From: Collybiopsis luxurians FD-317 M1
Lineage: Eukaryota; Basidiomycota; Agaricomycetes; Agaricales; Omphalotaceae
Length of the DNA: 64,000 nt
Reading direction: 5' to 3'
NCBI GenBank assembly: GCA_000827265.1
Contig: KN834778.1
Coordinates: 261,097 to 325,096, forward strand
Shown here: one piece after another, positions 1 to 11,019 of the stretch
Position numbering within the stretch: the stretch's first letter is position 1
Layout of the letters: every line of letters starts with the position of its first letter
Made by a program: the position numbers and the translations under genes
The notes under the pieces: generated by a model
Seen by the model: the letters and a program-made list of their open reading frames with translations, nothing else
Databases searched by the model: none
Told to the model about the DNA's origin: nothing

Positions 1-514
1 ATGTTCTAGATAACACTAAACTAAACATCATTTTCCGCGTTTACGAACGATCAACTTACTCCGAGAGCCGCGTTGATACCCCCCTAATAATAACAGTAAA
101 GATAGCAAGTTACGAAGTAGGAAAAGGTACTCACCTGGGCAGCAACTGTATGACTTCTGGTAGGAAATAATTTGGTAATACAAGCAGTGTTAAAGCCAGC
201 TTCTGCCAAACCGAATGCAGCCCGCAAACCGGCGCCGCCAGCGCCTCTGTTCAAAATCAGTGAGACGACTGAAGGGCAAGGAAAAAGTACGTACACGACA
301 ATGGCATCATATTCGTGCTCAATGAGAGGATACTTTCCGGACGACCATGACTGAGAGCGTTTTAGGATGCGTCCAATTCAGACGGTAGGTTTCCAGTTAC
401 CTGAACTTCCGCAGCCCTAACAGGATTTGTGGAAATAACTTTCAAAGCCGGCGCTGAAGAGTGAAGAGAGCGGCGAGAGCGTGGAATGACTCTCGGAAGA
501 GCCTTGCGGAACAT
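1..514 (-). CDS. SDHA: Succinate dehydrogenase flavoprotein subunit, mitochondrial (5' part)
   Basis: This is the N-terminal part of the FAD subunit of mitochondrial complex II, which oxidises succinate to fumarate and passes electrons to the iron-sulfur subunit. The start at 514 gives an Arg/Ser-rich targeting peptide ([20 protein letters not shown]). After introns the protein reads [19 protein letters not shown], the dinucleotide-binding motif, then [12 protein letters not shown] followed by GGINAALG and NM. The His in SHTVAAQGG is the residue that carries covalent FAD in this family. GGINAALG is a separate 24-base exon (60-83), and the next exon begins at base 5 (AACAT, coding N-M), so the gene continues past the left edge. 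Four introns are visible and all are GT-AG. Identification is secure; only about the first 100 residues are present. Confidence 0.95.
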
Positions 515-728
515 ACTCGACGTTGGAGAGAAAGATATTTTGGAACAGGCGCTTCCGAGTCCCGACGTAATATTCCGCCAACAAATGCATACGATTTCAT
601 TGGACAGCGAATTTCTCCCGATGCTTCCCGGCGCCTAGCGCCTAGCCTTCAGCCCCGCATTTCTCCACCAGAAAATTGAAGGTACGTGCACATTATAGTA
701 AATAAATACAGACGAATACAATTCATGT

Positions 729-3419
729 CTACAGCACTCCCAACGGATCTCCTTTGGGTTTCGTAGGTGGTTTCTCTCTTTGACTGGTACTGGAGTTCCC
801 GGGGGAAGTAGCAGTCCGATTAAAGGCAGAAGTGGAAGTGGGGGGTGGCAATCGTGGAAGGGACGTGACTGGAAGTGAGGGACCGTCACTAGAAAAACTG
901 GATTTAGTGTGATTCCAAGGCGCCAGACGCGCCGAGTTGGGGGACCAAGGCGGATTTAGAGGGGCGTTTGTGCGTATCGGTGCTGATGAAGGCGGCTTTT
1001 GATGCAGAGATGCAGCTGCCACACTTCCCAATGTCTTCGGGCGATGAGAATCAACAACGGAGACTGGCGCAGGTTTTGACATTTCTGAAGGAGAGCTCGT
1101 TCGCCCGTTGTCTACCGTGCTGCCTGCCCCAACCTGAGCACGAGCATTAGATCTTCGTTTTGCGAGTTCCTCTTCGTCGTAAAGTCTTTCTTCTTCAATT
1201 TCCGTGAAGCCATTGACCAAAACGTCTCTCACATACGACAAAGATTCAATGGCTTCTTGTTTTCGTTTCTTTAGTTTATGTGGATCCTCCGTTGCGCCTT
1301 CGTCTTGTAACAGGATGTCCACAATCCAGCCTAGAGAATGACCCAGACGTTTATCATTCGCCATCAATTGAGCCATTTCTCGCTCAAGTTCGCGTCGAGT
1401 TTTGGGCTCCCAAGGCGGTCTTTCGTCTACTGGTCTTTCATCCGTCATTGGGATAGAAGGGCTTTGGAGTGGGGAGCGAACCAATGAGGCAGCTAATTCT
1501 GGCAAGTTTCGCTGCACGGCGACATTGAAACGACAGTCGTACAGAAAGAGTTTTTTAGAATCTTACCCGCAGCTCAGTCACAGCATTCATCAATGTTTTG
1601 TTAATATTTAGGCTTTCACCACGTTCAAGTAGTCCGCGGGCAAACGTTTCAGGGAGCCCGTGCGATTGAGACGACTGTGCGCGCGTATGTTCCGTGGATG
1701 ATTTATCGCGCGAATGCAAGGGAGCCTTTCTGCGAGGAGCTGGAGCTGGGTTCGGGACCTCCATCGGAATGTTCAGCAAATTCCGATTTTCCACCACCAA
1801 ACTGACACCCGTTGCAGGAGTCGCAGACAGTTTTAAAGCCGAAGCTTGTCGAACAAGTAAGGAGGCATGGTGTACAGTGACTGACTCATCCGTAGACGGT
1901 GATGGATATCGTAAAAGGGCTGTGAGTTGTGCTGTATAATCTGAGGGGATCACTGAATGTTCGTGTCAGCAGTTAGCTACAAGAAAATATGGAAGCTTCA
2001 ACTGACAAAAGTTCCGTATGCGTATCAACATCGCAACAGATACCCAAGGGACTAGGTCGAAAGTCGGATCGCTCGCGAACAACGCATCCCATAGTCTCAT
2101 GGAATCTGGCAGTGAAAACTCTCGCGTAAACAAAAGTCTTAACCACCGGCTGTTAAAAAATTGGGCTTTTAGCATCACCGCGATGCAAATATAAACTTAC
2201 ATTCCGTATATCTGAGGCTCCAGCCCACTGGATTGAAGATGTTTCCACAGCAAAGGGTCTGTGGTGCGGAGCAGTGTTGACTGTATTTCGTTGCAATCTT
2301 GTACTATGGGAGCGATGTAGGGCTTGAATTGAGCTTGACCGTCAGGATTGAATCGAACATGATTTGACAGTGGAGAAGGTAAGGCCTGAGCAGAAGATGG
2401 TTCACGCCACTCGTACCAGCGCGATGCGAAACGCATCACAGATTCGAACAATATCCAAGCATCCGCGGCGACCGAGACTCTCGAGCACAATTCCGCCATT
2501 GTGCTAAAGTGCGGATCTGTCGCAACTGACGGTAAAGAATCTACTTCGACGGCATAATACATAGGAGCCAGGAGTTCATGCATCCCTTGAAGTGAATGTC
2601 AATACACAAACTGTACGCGGACATGTTGATAACTGAGAGGGACCTTGTCTATATCCAATGTCTGGATTCAAAGACGCATGAAGAAAGAGAATGTTCGTAA
2701 GCTGGTCCTGAACCTCGGTGTTGCGAAAAAAGTCTATCTCAGGGAAACTAACGATGAAGCTGGTAAAAAGGACTTGGGTTACTGAAAGGACAACACGTAC
2801 GTGCGCTCAACATCCTGTGATATTGTCTTTCTCAGCTCTAGGGTGGAAAACCATTCTGTCCAAGGATTCTGAAGGACAACCGCATAAGCTGCAGTATTGT
2901 AGGATAATATTCAAGAACTTCACATCATTGTGCAAGCTCAGCGGATTGTTTCTTTCTAGATCCAGAGGAGGATTCTCCGTCTGAGGCGAAGGAGTCGAGG
3001 ACGACTCAGGCACGAGAGACCTCTCCGGATAACTGCCATCTGGGGCTCTCATCTTCTGCGAAAGCAATTCCGTATAGCGTTTTCGGGAAGATCGGAGAGA
3101 ATTTAACAGGTTTTCAGATTTCAGTTCGCTTGATGTGGTTTCAAGAGGTTCATCGACAATCAAAAAGAGCTGAATGGACGACTCGTTTAGCATGATTCGA
3201 TTCGTGATTCACATTTTGATGGCACACCTTCCAGGCGAGAGAACGCCCTAATACCTCTGGTGAATCTCTTGGATAATCTAGAAGTTTTTCTGCAAGGACA
3301 GCATCTCTAACTTTGGAAAGTGTCGAAGCTTCATGAAATACGCGGTCATAAACCTTCCTGAGTCTCCGTCAGCCAAGATAAAGAAATGTTTCTCTTCGAA
3401 CGAACTTCAGAGATTGCAT
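729..3419 (-). CDS. TBC-domain Rab GTPase-activating protein, TBC1D5-like
   Basis: A predicted GTPase-activating protein for Rab GTPases of endosome or retromer traffic. The assembled product starts MQSLKKVYDRVFHEASTL and runs through RSLAWK joined to LFLIVDEP, NNPLSLHND joined to NPWTEWF, then ISQDVERTFPEIDFF, YRQGMHELLAPMYYAVEVDS, LEPQIYG, and RWLRLLFTREFSLPDSMRLWDALF. The IxxDxxR motif (arginine finger) and YxQ motif (glutamine finger) are both intact, so it should be catalytically competent. The spacing and the MHELLAP and QIYG blocks match TBC1D5 rather than other TBC families. After the domain comes a Ser/Pro-rich stretch and a C-terminal helical, charged segment (LANDKRLGHSLGWIVDILL type) ending in GDPLGVL. 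At least seven short introns are needed. The start at 3419 was chosen because splicing from it gives a typical N-terminal helix; an ATG at 3721 opens a frame that stops without joining the domain. Confidence 0.85.
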
Positions 3420-3918
3420 GCTGATTTCGTTATGAGACATTGATCCAAGGAATCCTCATATAGATTAGCTGCAAGGTAGCTCAGACAAGATGGAGTTGGA
3501 ATGGAAACAAAGATTAGGCGCTTACCCCACGCGATTCACGTCACCTTTGCGTTGACAAGATAAGTAGGTATTTTCAATCTGAGTTCTGGTAGCCCCGCAC
3601 GGATGGGCAACAAACGCGCAAGAACTAAACCTGGAGCAGACCGAGTGTTTCGGGACACGGTATGACTAGGAGACGCAAGGGAGACGAGAAGACCGCTGCC
3701 GACCGAGTCCCAGGCCATCATGCCCTATCTTATTCCATGTTACTTATAAGAAACCAGCTCCGCTACTTTCTCGGAATGTTTCAAGTCAACTACACAATGA
3801 CGGGGAAAAAGTTTTAAAGCTACAGTAGTTAAAGGTCAATATACAGTACATACAGATCATAACGTTCCTATATAACTAGCTACAAGATAGTTTACTCTCC
3901 GGGAAAATAGGCTGAATC
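3420..3918. other. Intergenic, about 500 bases
   Basis: This lies between the start of the TBC gene and the stop of the transcription-factor gene, both on the minus strand. It should hold the TBC promoter and 5' leader and the 3' end of the upstream gene. A 61-codon minus-strand frame at 3536-3721 has no recognisable product. I see no RNA gene or repeat. Confidence 0.5.
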
Positions 3919-6743
3919 TTACAACTCCCAGCCAAAGTGCTGCGACGGCCATCCATCAGGTCGATTTGGCGCAGGCCATTGTTCGTTCCACGGATTCACG
4001 CCTGTTACGGAATTGAACTGATTTGCAGGAATCTCAGACACTGTTCGAACTGGTGAAGATCAGAGATAGGAAATGGAGTAAATATAATGGAACCTACCAA
4101 AATGGCCGAGGCTGAAGTCCATATCTGCATCTCCTACTTCTTGATAAACAACCCCTGGCTCGTAGTTTGACAGTACTGCTCCAGGGGCAGTTTCAGAAGG
4201 ACTGGCGGTATGTTGAATGTCTGGCCAGCCTGGCGGAGATTCGTGCCGTTCATTGTTATATTGAGGGTGAAATCTCAGACCATCTGGAGGTGTAGCAGAC
4301 CTCGCGCTAGAGCGTGTGTTATACTTCAAAATGAGACCGATAAGGAAGCGAGAATAGAGAGCAGGGGTATGCCTTCCATCTAGGGCGACATCCGTTGATC
4401 CCAGAACATCAATAAGACGTTTCACAGTGAAAATGATGTCTTCCTGAGTATTCTCGTCGAGTAAGGGCAAAAGTTTGGGACGTAGAAGCTGCATGAAAGT
4501 CTGGTAAGTATAAATAGGGTGACAGATTACCTTATACCCACATTTAGTAGATACGCCGCCGAGAATGAAACGTACAGAAAGTTCGCTTCCATCGCGTACT
4601 TGAGGTGGCCTGTTGGGTATAAACGTTCTACCATTATCTGTATTACAGTCATCGCGGCTTCTATTGAATGCTTCAAGACCTCCGACTGGCGCGAAATACC
4701 AGATTTGAAGGCTTGTTGAAAACCGACGGCGAGAATGACAAGTCGAAGGTATGCAGTAATCCTGGAATATCCGGTTAAATTGGTCAAGAAGAAACCTAGA
4801 AAAATCCTTACATTTCGGTGGTGTTGGCACGATAATAGCAGAGCATAAAGGCTATGGACGTTGCAGTTGTAGGAAATCAATCACATAGCAGAAAATGATA
4901 CTTACGATTACGAATATACTCTTCTTCGTAACGAGTAAACCAAAGTCGCCACTCTTTCGACAGCCTCGCCTCAGTTTCAGTGGCACGCGTAACTACATCG
5001 AAACCCTGCAATTACAGTCTACATGAGCCTAGACATCACAGTGGTTATAATCCTCACCTTTTGAGAATGTTGCTCGTCCTGCATAGCCGATCTCCATTCA
5101 GCCATGAGAATGAGGATTTGAACGTAGGCGCAGAGATGAACATCATATGCTGTATTCATGGGAGACGAGCGATACCAGTCTTGAGAAGTGCGAGCCATGT
5201 AGTCGTCAAGGCGTAGCATAGGCAATTTACCGAATTGGATTGCATGCGATCCATCTACGCAATAGCAATTCAACCAGGTCCTTGTCCTATTCAACGCTTC
5301 CCGTTCATCACAATCCGGCGGTGGAGGCAAATTGAGCTCCAGCTCTTGGGCCATTCTGCGAGGTTACGGATTAGAATGAAGATAATATGCATCTTGCAGA
5401 TTGAATACCGAATTGCGACGCCCATGAGTAACCAGCTCCTGTCTTCAGCCCACCTTTTCTTCGGAGAGGGATAAACTCCAAGTATTAAGAAGGCCTGACA
5501 TATGTCTATAGACTTTGATCCATCGACGAGAGCTTTTCCAGCACCTTCCCGAGCGAAGTCTTTCGCAAGTGCGTATAAGCCCGGCTTGGTTGTACAATAT
5601 CGTGAAGCCGTGGAGCAGACTGGGAGCGCAATGGGCCAAAGGGTGACGTAAATGGGAAGCTCTACACTCACTAACAGTAAACAGGAAAGGGCATGTCCAT
5701 ATGAGCTTTTCCGGCGTGTGCATTTCAGAATCCAATATCGAGAAAAACGGCTGTATATAATGAATTAGTTTATCGGCATCTAACAAATTGAAACGAGGGC
5801 TGAAACTTACGTCGATTTTTTGAAAGAAACTTGGAAAACAGAGGAAATGAGAACAATCTATTCAGGGAATCCACCTTCAACATACATTTCAAACAGTTCT
5901 GTCACATCAGCTGGATACAAGGAGCAATATCTGACAATATCAGGAGGCGATAGCACTGATAGCGAGCGATCTAGAAGTTGATCGGCATAGCACTCATCTC
6001 TCAAATGGCGAAACACAAACCTGGAGAAAAATAAGACGCCACTGCACGCTCTGCAGAGCCATCTGTGCCTCTTTTCGCCTGGAGTTTCAACAAGTCTAGA
6101 TGTTTAATCAGTCTGCGAAGAAGTTGAATCCATTCTTGAAGCGTACATTGTTGGGGAGCAAAAGGGTCTCCGGAGTACGCCCGAGAGAACAACATTTGAA
6201 TCTTCTTTTCCGTTTTCATTTGATCAAATTGCAACAACAGCGTCTGTATTTGGCAATCTTGTGAATGAGCCTTCTCCTGAAGGTCCTCGTGGGTTCTGGA
6301 TGGGCGGAGTTAGTTATTAATAAAACGATGAACGGCTGAACTGACGGAGCAGCTTTGCGCTTCTTTCGACTGCGAGATTGGCAAGAGATGTTTGCTGCCC
6401 GACAACGCCGGCATGCGCTTTCACCAGGATTGAACTCACATCTGACCTACAGAACATCAGTCCACGGGAAGGCAGAAATCCATGGATTGCACAAACTTTG
6501 AGAGATTTACAGTGTACACAAGCTCCGGACCTATTCAACGCGCCGCTCAGCAAAACATAGTGTCAAAGTAAGTATGTGGGCGGACACGCACGATTTGGAC
6601 TTTGTATTTTTACGATTATACTCACCCCGCGTTACTTCATCTCCGGAATCACTATCCTCTGCTGGTTTGAAACGAAAGAGCTTAGGATCTTCTAGTACTT
6701 TGGAGGCAGAGGAACAATCTGTTGAGCCATATTCTGACTTCAT
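3919..6743 (-). CDS. Zn(2)-Cys(6) fungal transcription factor
   Basis: A nuclear DNA-binding regulator of the Gal4 class. Joining exons across the intron at about 6457-6497 gives a complete binuclear cluster: CVHCKSLKVRC, then a loop EFNPGESA, then CRRCRAANISC, followed by the basic linker RKKRKAA. The spacing is C-x2-C-x6-C-x8-C-x2-C-x6-C. Next come a leucine-rich coiled segment (around 6001-6237, LLRRLIKHLDLLKLQ) and the fungal-specific middle domain, with DSEMHTPEKLIWTCPFLFTV, TKPGLYALAKDFAREGAGKA and NRTRTWLNCYCVDGSHAIQF. The C-terminus is Pro/Trp-rich and ends WPSQHFGWEL. The start at 6743 (MKSEYGSTDC) is the first ATG in frame with the acidic stretch before the cluster. The target genes cannot be inferred from sequence; neighbours give no clear pathway. 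About ten introns. Confidence 0.87.
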
Positions 6744-7570
6744 AGCTATGGGAAGAAAAGAATGGGACGAGTTGAGAGGTATCGTATACAAGCATAGGGT
6801 TTTGAGTGTGAACCGTAAGCTTACGAACAGACCGATACATCACGGAAACTCGGCGCGTAAGTATGTTGTATTCTTGCAACGATGCGATTAAGTCGCTACT
6901 CAAAACTGAATTCATGGCGGATTCAAAGACATGAGTAAGCCTGTGATCGCAACACCTTCCAGACAGAACACGGAACAATCGAGAATCACTCTACTTGTAC
7001 AGAATGAGTAGCAGGACTCACAACTAAAAGATGACGACGGAGATTCTATGAATCGTCGAGCAAAAGTGCCGAAACGAGCGTACCGAAAGTTGGAGGACAA
7101 TCATTGAATAGGCCAGTAAGTACTTGGACCCCCACTCCTTCTCCAAATCAATGCACACCCACTCTCCAACTACCTAGGCACATTCATATAGCCTTTCTCC
7201 ATGCCTTCCTTCTAGTCCGCGTTCTGACAGAGGGGTTCTTGCATGCAGTGGCTTGGCAGCTTCGTGCATATACAGTACAGCGCATGGCTCGTTTGGAGAC
7301 GTTACTGAATCCACTGCGCTTCCTAAAAATTGCCATTGTTCCCTCTGTCTTCCTTGTCCCCGTGCCAGTGTCCCTTGGTTTTTGCATCTCACGCGATCGA
7401 GACATTAAACTTGTCTTCGAACGTGCACCGTCATGGGACGAGGGATAGCAAGAGTGGCGCTATCAAAAGTATATCGGTCGCGAAGCCTGAGGCCTGAAGC
7501 CTGGCTATAAAAGTTTCGTAACGGAACCGAGAATAACAGAACATTCCACCTACGCAGAATAGTGCTTGAC
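6744..7570. other. Divergent promoter region, about 830 bases
   Basis: This lies between the divergent transcription-factor gene and the PhoD phosphatase gene. A 114-codon plus-strand frame (7104-7448) has a composition unlike its neighbours, no recognisable domain and an overlapping antisense frame, so I do not call it. Close to the phosphatase start are three tandem GCCTG-type copies (about 7486-7504) and a TATA box. Confidence 0.5.
7506..7513 (+). promoter_or_regulatory. TATA box of the PhoD phosphatase gene
   Basis: TATAAAAG sits 58 bases before the ATG at 7571. A canonical TATA so close to the start fits a regulated secreted enzyme, but the transcription start is not known. Confidence 0.5.
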
Positions 7571-10500
7571 ATGTTCTCTACTCTCGTCTTACCTCTAGCT
7601 TTGTGTTTTGTTGCATTATGCGAGGCTACTGCCCTATACGACAGAAATCTCGCATATCGCTCGCCGTTCGCTGGCCACTCTCAGGTAACAAAACAGCTCC
7701 ATTTCTGTCTCGAAAGCCAGGACAGCTGACCATCTGCTTGCAGTCATCCGTAGACACCAGGGAGATTGAAAAAAGACATATCGCTCACGTTCGTCGTCAA
7801 ACAGAAGTTGCAAATCACTTCGATGACGAACATTATCCAACATTTTATGGTGGTGACTTCAGTAACGTGAATAGTCTTTTCTTCATCGCTAATCAGTCTC
7901 TCTGAAAAAAAACTTTCCACCTAGAGCCCTTTCATCTGGTCGGGTGGATTGAATTTTACACATTCAGGTAACAATGAATTTCTCTTTCACATTCATTGAG
8001 CTTCATGAACTTGCAGTTGCCAGTGTCAGTCGTACCGACGCTATTTTTCGTACAAAAGAATTTTTACATTATACGATAGGGCGATCCACTCGATAACTCC
8101 GTCTTGCTCTGGACGCGTGCAGTACCTATTGGCAATCCTGACCAGAGTGTTCCCGTCTGTGTTTCATTCAAAATATCGAGTTCCTCTGAGCTGCACGGTG
8201 ATATTGTCGACTCTGGCGAAGCGTTCACTAGCTATGACGTTGATTGGACCCTTAAAGTCGAGGCCACTGGGCTGCATCCAGATACTAAATATTTCTTCCA
8301 GTTTTCGGACTGCACTAATCCTGCCACTCAGAGTGTGATAGGAACAACGAGAACTCTCCCTTCGCCGGATAGTAAGAACACCGTGTGCATGAAATTCCAC
8401 TGTGATTAAATTGTTGTTTACAGCTCCAGCGAACCAAGTTAATGGAGGGAAACCTCTTACATTGGCAGTATTTTCTTGCTCACAATATCAAGCAGGTCAG
8501 TCATCAGCCTCCCTTCAATGCCCCCAACATAAAAACCAGCCAGTTGATAGGATGGTTCAATGCATACGGATATGCGGCGCACAACACTAGTGCAGAAATC
8601 TTTGTACATTTGGGGGATTATGTACGTCCTTAAGTTACTATCATAAACAGGAAGTCGGATTCAACTTGATGATTGCAGATTTACGAATCTCTCGGTAACG
8701 GCGCCCCAATTGGTCGACAAACGCTTGGGCGAGAACTGGCGACTATTCACGACTACCGCCAACGTCTAAATCAGTATCGTACCGACGCTAGCCTCGTCGC
8801 AGCTCATCAAAGTGGACCTTGGATTACCGTATGGTTTGTGTTCATCCATAATCAAGTTTTTTTTCCGATCTCATCTCGAAAATCTTTCCCAGGGTAAGGC
8901 AGTAAACACCGTCGCTACCGATAGAGCCTAACTATAGATTATTTTCAATGCGCGCTAGGATGATCATGAGGTACGAACCTTACCTCGGTAATACAAAAAG
9001 CGGCTATTGATTGCCATTCCAGGTCGCAGACCAGTCCTGGAAAGCAGGAACGGCAGATTCCAACGACAGGTACGGGTTCAATTTTAGGTCATTGCTCTGA
9101 ATCCTCGTTCTAATAGAAGATCAGTACAATAGGTTGCGAATTTTCTCCTTCCGGCGCATGTTTCACGGATAGGAAACTCGCGGCCGTCCGGTTAGCTTAC
9201 CGAGCTCGTATTGAAGCACTGATTTACACCCAATCCATAGCGCATATCACGAATGGATGCCGATCCGACAAGTTGATGTAGACGACAAACTGAGAATTTG
9301 GCGGAACTTCGAAATCGGGAAATTGTTGGATTTGACCATGCTAGATACGCGCAAGTAGCTGTTTTACAAACTCGAGGCAGAACTGAGGTGACATTTATGC
9401 ATTATAGGCCAGTACGACAGAGATATCACAGATGTAAGTTCACTTTCCTTAGAGCTATCCGGAGACTAACAGTTTATTACTTTCAGCTGTACTACAACAC
9501 AGGTACGTGTGCCTACCAAAGACCGCAATGATGTAACTAAAAGTTTCACCAAGAATGCGAGTGCTTTCATGCCAACCCCGTATGTATGTTTTGCCCTTAC
9601 GAGTCTTTCTCCATCCGCAGTCATCAACACTCTGTCGACCTTCCCTAACCGTTCGCTGATGGGATTTGAACAAGAAAAATGTATAACCGGATTTCACGGC
9701 CCTGTTCTTGCTCAAATTTCACAGCTGATCGCTTTTGTAGGGTTCTTTAACCAGCTGTCTCAATCCCAGAAACGAGGCGCTGTATGGCGTGTCGTGGGGC
9801 GAGTACCCATTCCTAGAAAAACCCAAAGTCCTTTCTAAATCAGCTATGCAGACAGCAGATTGTATTCACGCAGCTCAATGAAAGCGGAAGCAGTAACTCT
9901 AATCCTTGCTTCTGAGAAGGGGACTGACTGACTGACTGACTTTTTTTTCCAGTCGATGTGGTATGTATTTCCATTGGTAGATCAACACTACGGCCATTTA
10001 ATATTTAATCACGATCAGGATGCATGGGATGGCTATCGTGCCAATCGCGAACGAATTATCAACTACCTTTACGATAACAAAATAAGCAATACGGTTGTTC
10101 TTTCAGGCGACAGCCATGCAAACTGGGTATCGGATCTCGCCCGTGAGTAGTGGCAAGAAGCCGTAAAATCCTCAGTGCATAATGACTGACGCCCGTTTTT
10201 GGTAGACCCCAACGACTCGACTACGTCTGTGCCTGCCCTTTCCCGATGCGTCTGATACACGTTTCTCAAAATTTCTATCATCAGATATGATCCATTAACC
10301 GGTAAAGGTGCTATTGGCGTCGAATTTGCCGGAACGGCTGTCACGTCTGGCTCTTCGTTTGGTACCAATATTTCACCGGCAGCTGCAGATGTTAAGTCTA
10401 CTGCGTATGTTGCGGCCAACCTCGATTTACAATGGAGCGAAGGATCTTACCGCGGCTTCTTTACTCTCACGATCGACCCTAACACGATGCACACTACGTT

Positions 10501-10710
10501 CTACGCGATGCGCAATATCAGTGAGGACACCCACCGTCTCCTTCTACTCTTACTGACTTGATTGTTCTCATATAAGCATTCGCCAACCTGGATGGATTCG
10601 CCAGTGCCAATTTCGTAGTCAAAGCCGGGGAGAACAGACTGTCTCGACCGGTAGCAGGAGGCTCGACTCTGGCGGGTGTTCTGAAATTTAACGGTACTAA
10701 AGGAGTCTAA
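7571..10710 (+). CDS. Secreted PhoD-family phosphatase / phosphodiesterase
   Basis: A predicted secreted metallophosphoesterase of the alkaline phosphatase D family, which hydrolyses phosphate mono- or diesters. The start gives a signal peptide (MFSTLVLPLALCFVALCEAT). After splicing one reads LNFTHSVASGDPLDNSVLLW and TRAVP, the N-terminal Fn3-like PhoD domain, then LAVFSCSQYQAGWFNAYGYA, FVHLGDYIYES, ITVWDDHEVADQSWKAG, AYHEWMPIRQVD, VVLSGDSHANWVSDL and a C-terminal region ending KFNGTKGV. HLGDY, WDDHE and GDSHANW hold the expected metal ligands and catalytic residues. The gene is intron-rich, with more than a dozen introns, and includes short exons such as the nine bases near 8023. One intron carries a (GACT)5 tract. 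Anything beyond phosphoesterase, such as the natural substrate, is open. Confidence 0.9.
9922..9941 (+). repeat. (GACT)5 microsatellite in an intron
   Basis: Five perfect GACT units lie directly before a T-rich tract and the acceptor at 9951-9952 in the phosphatase gene, so the repeat occupies the branch-point to polypyrimidine part of that intron. Confidence 0.9.
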
Positions 10711-11019
10711 ACAGAAGAAATCCTGTACTCGTATGACTGTAATAAAGTAACCTTGTAAATTCAAGAGCCTTCACACTTTTGGCACAGTTAGACGAAAAAT
10801 AAAATACATTTGCATTGTCTAGAAGATAGTAAGTATGATGCTATGTAAAATACAATGAGGCGAATCGTTAATTTTGACCATAATATCGTGCACAACTTTT
10901 AAGATCCAGAGGTAAGAAACAGAACAACAGCATGTACAGGACTCGGGGGAAGGAAGACAGTATAGTAACAGGAGGAGAAAAAAGTCTCATGTATCGCGCT
11001 GTTGTTACTGGTAACCCAC
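10711..11019. other. Shared 3' region between convergent genes
   Basis: A 309-base gap between the stop of the phosphatase gene (plus) and the stop of Hsp70 (minus). It is AT-rich and should hold both 3' untranslated regions. No RNA gene or repeat seen. Confidence 0.5.

Noticed and set aside
3536..3721. Possible upstream start exon of the TBC gene (MMAWDSVG frame)
   Set aside because: It does not splice in frame to the TBC domain, whereas the ATG at 3419 does.
7104..7448. 114-codon plus-strand frame in the intergenic region
   Set aside because: No recognisable domain, overlapped by antisense frames, no supportive introns; most likely promoter sequence.
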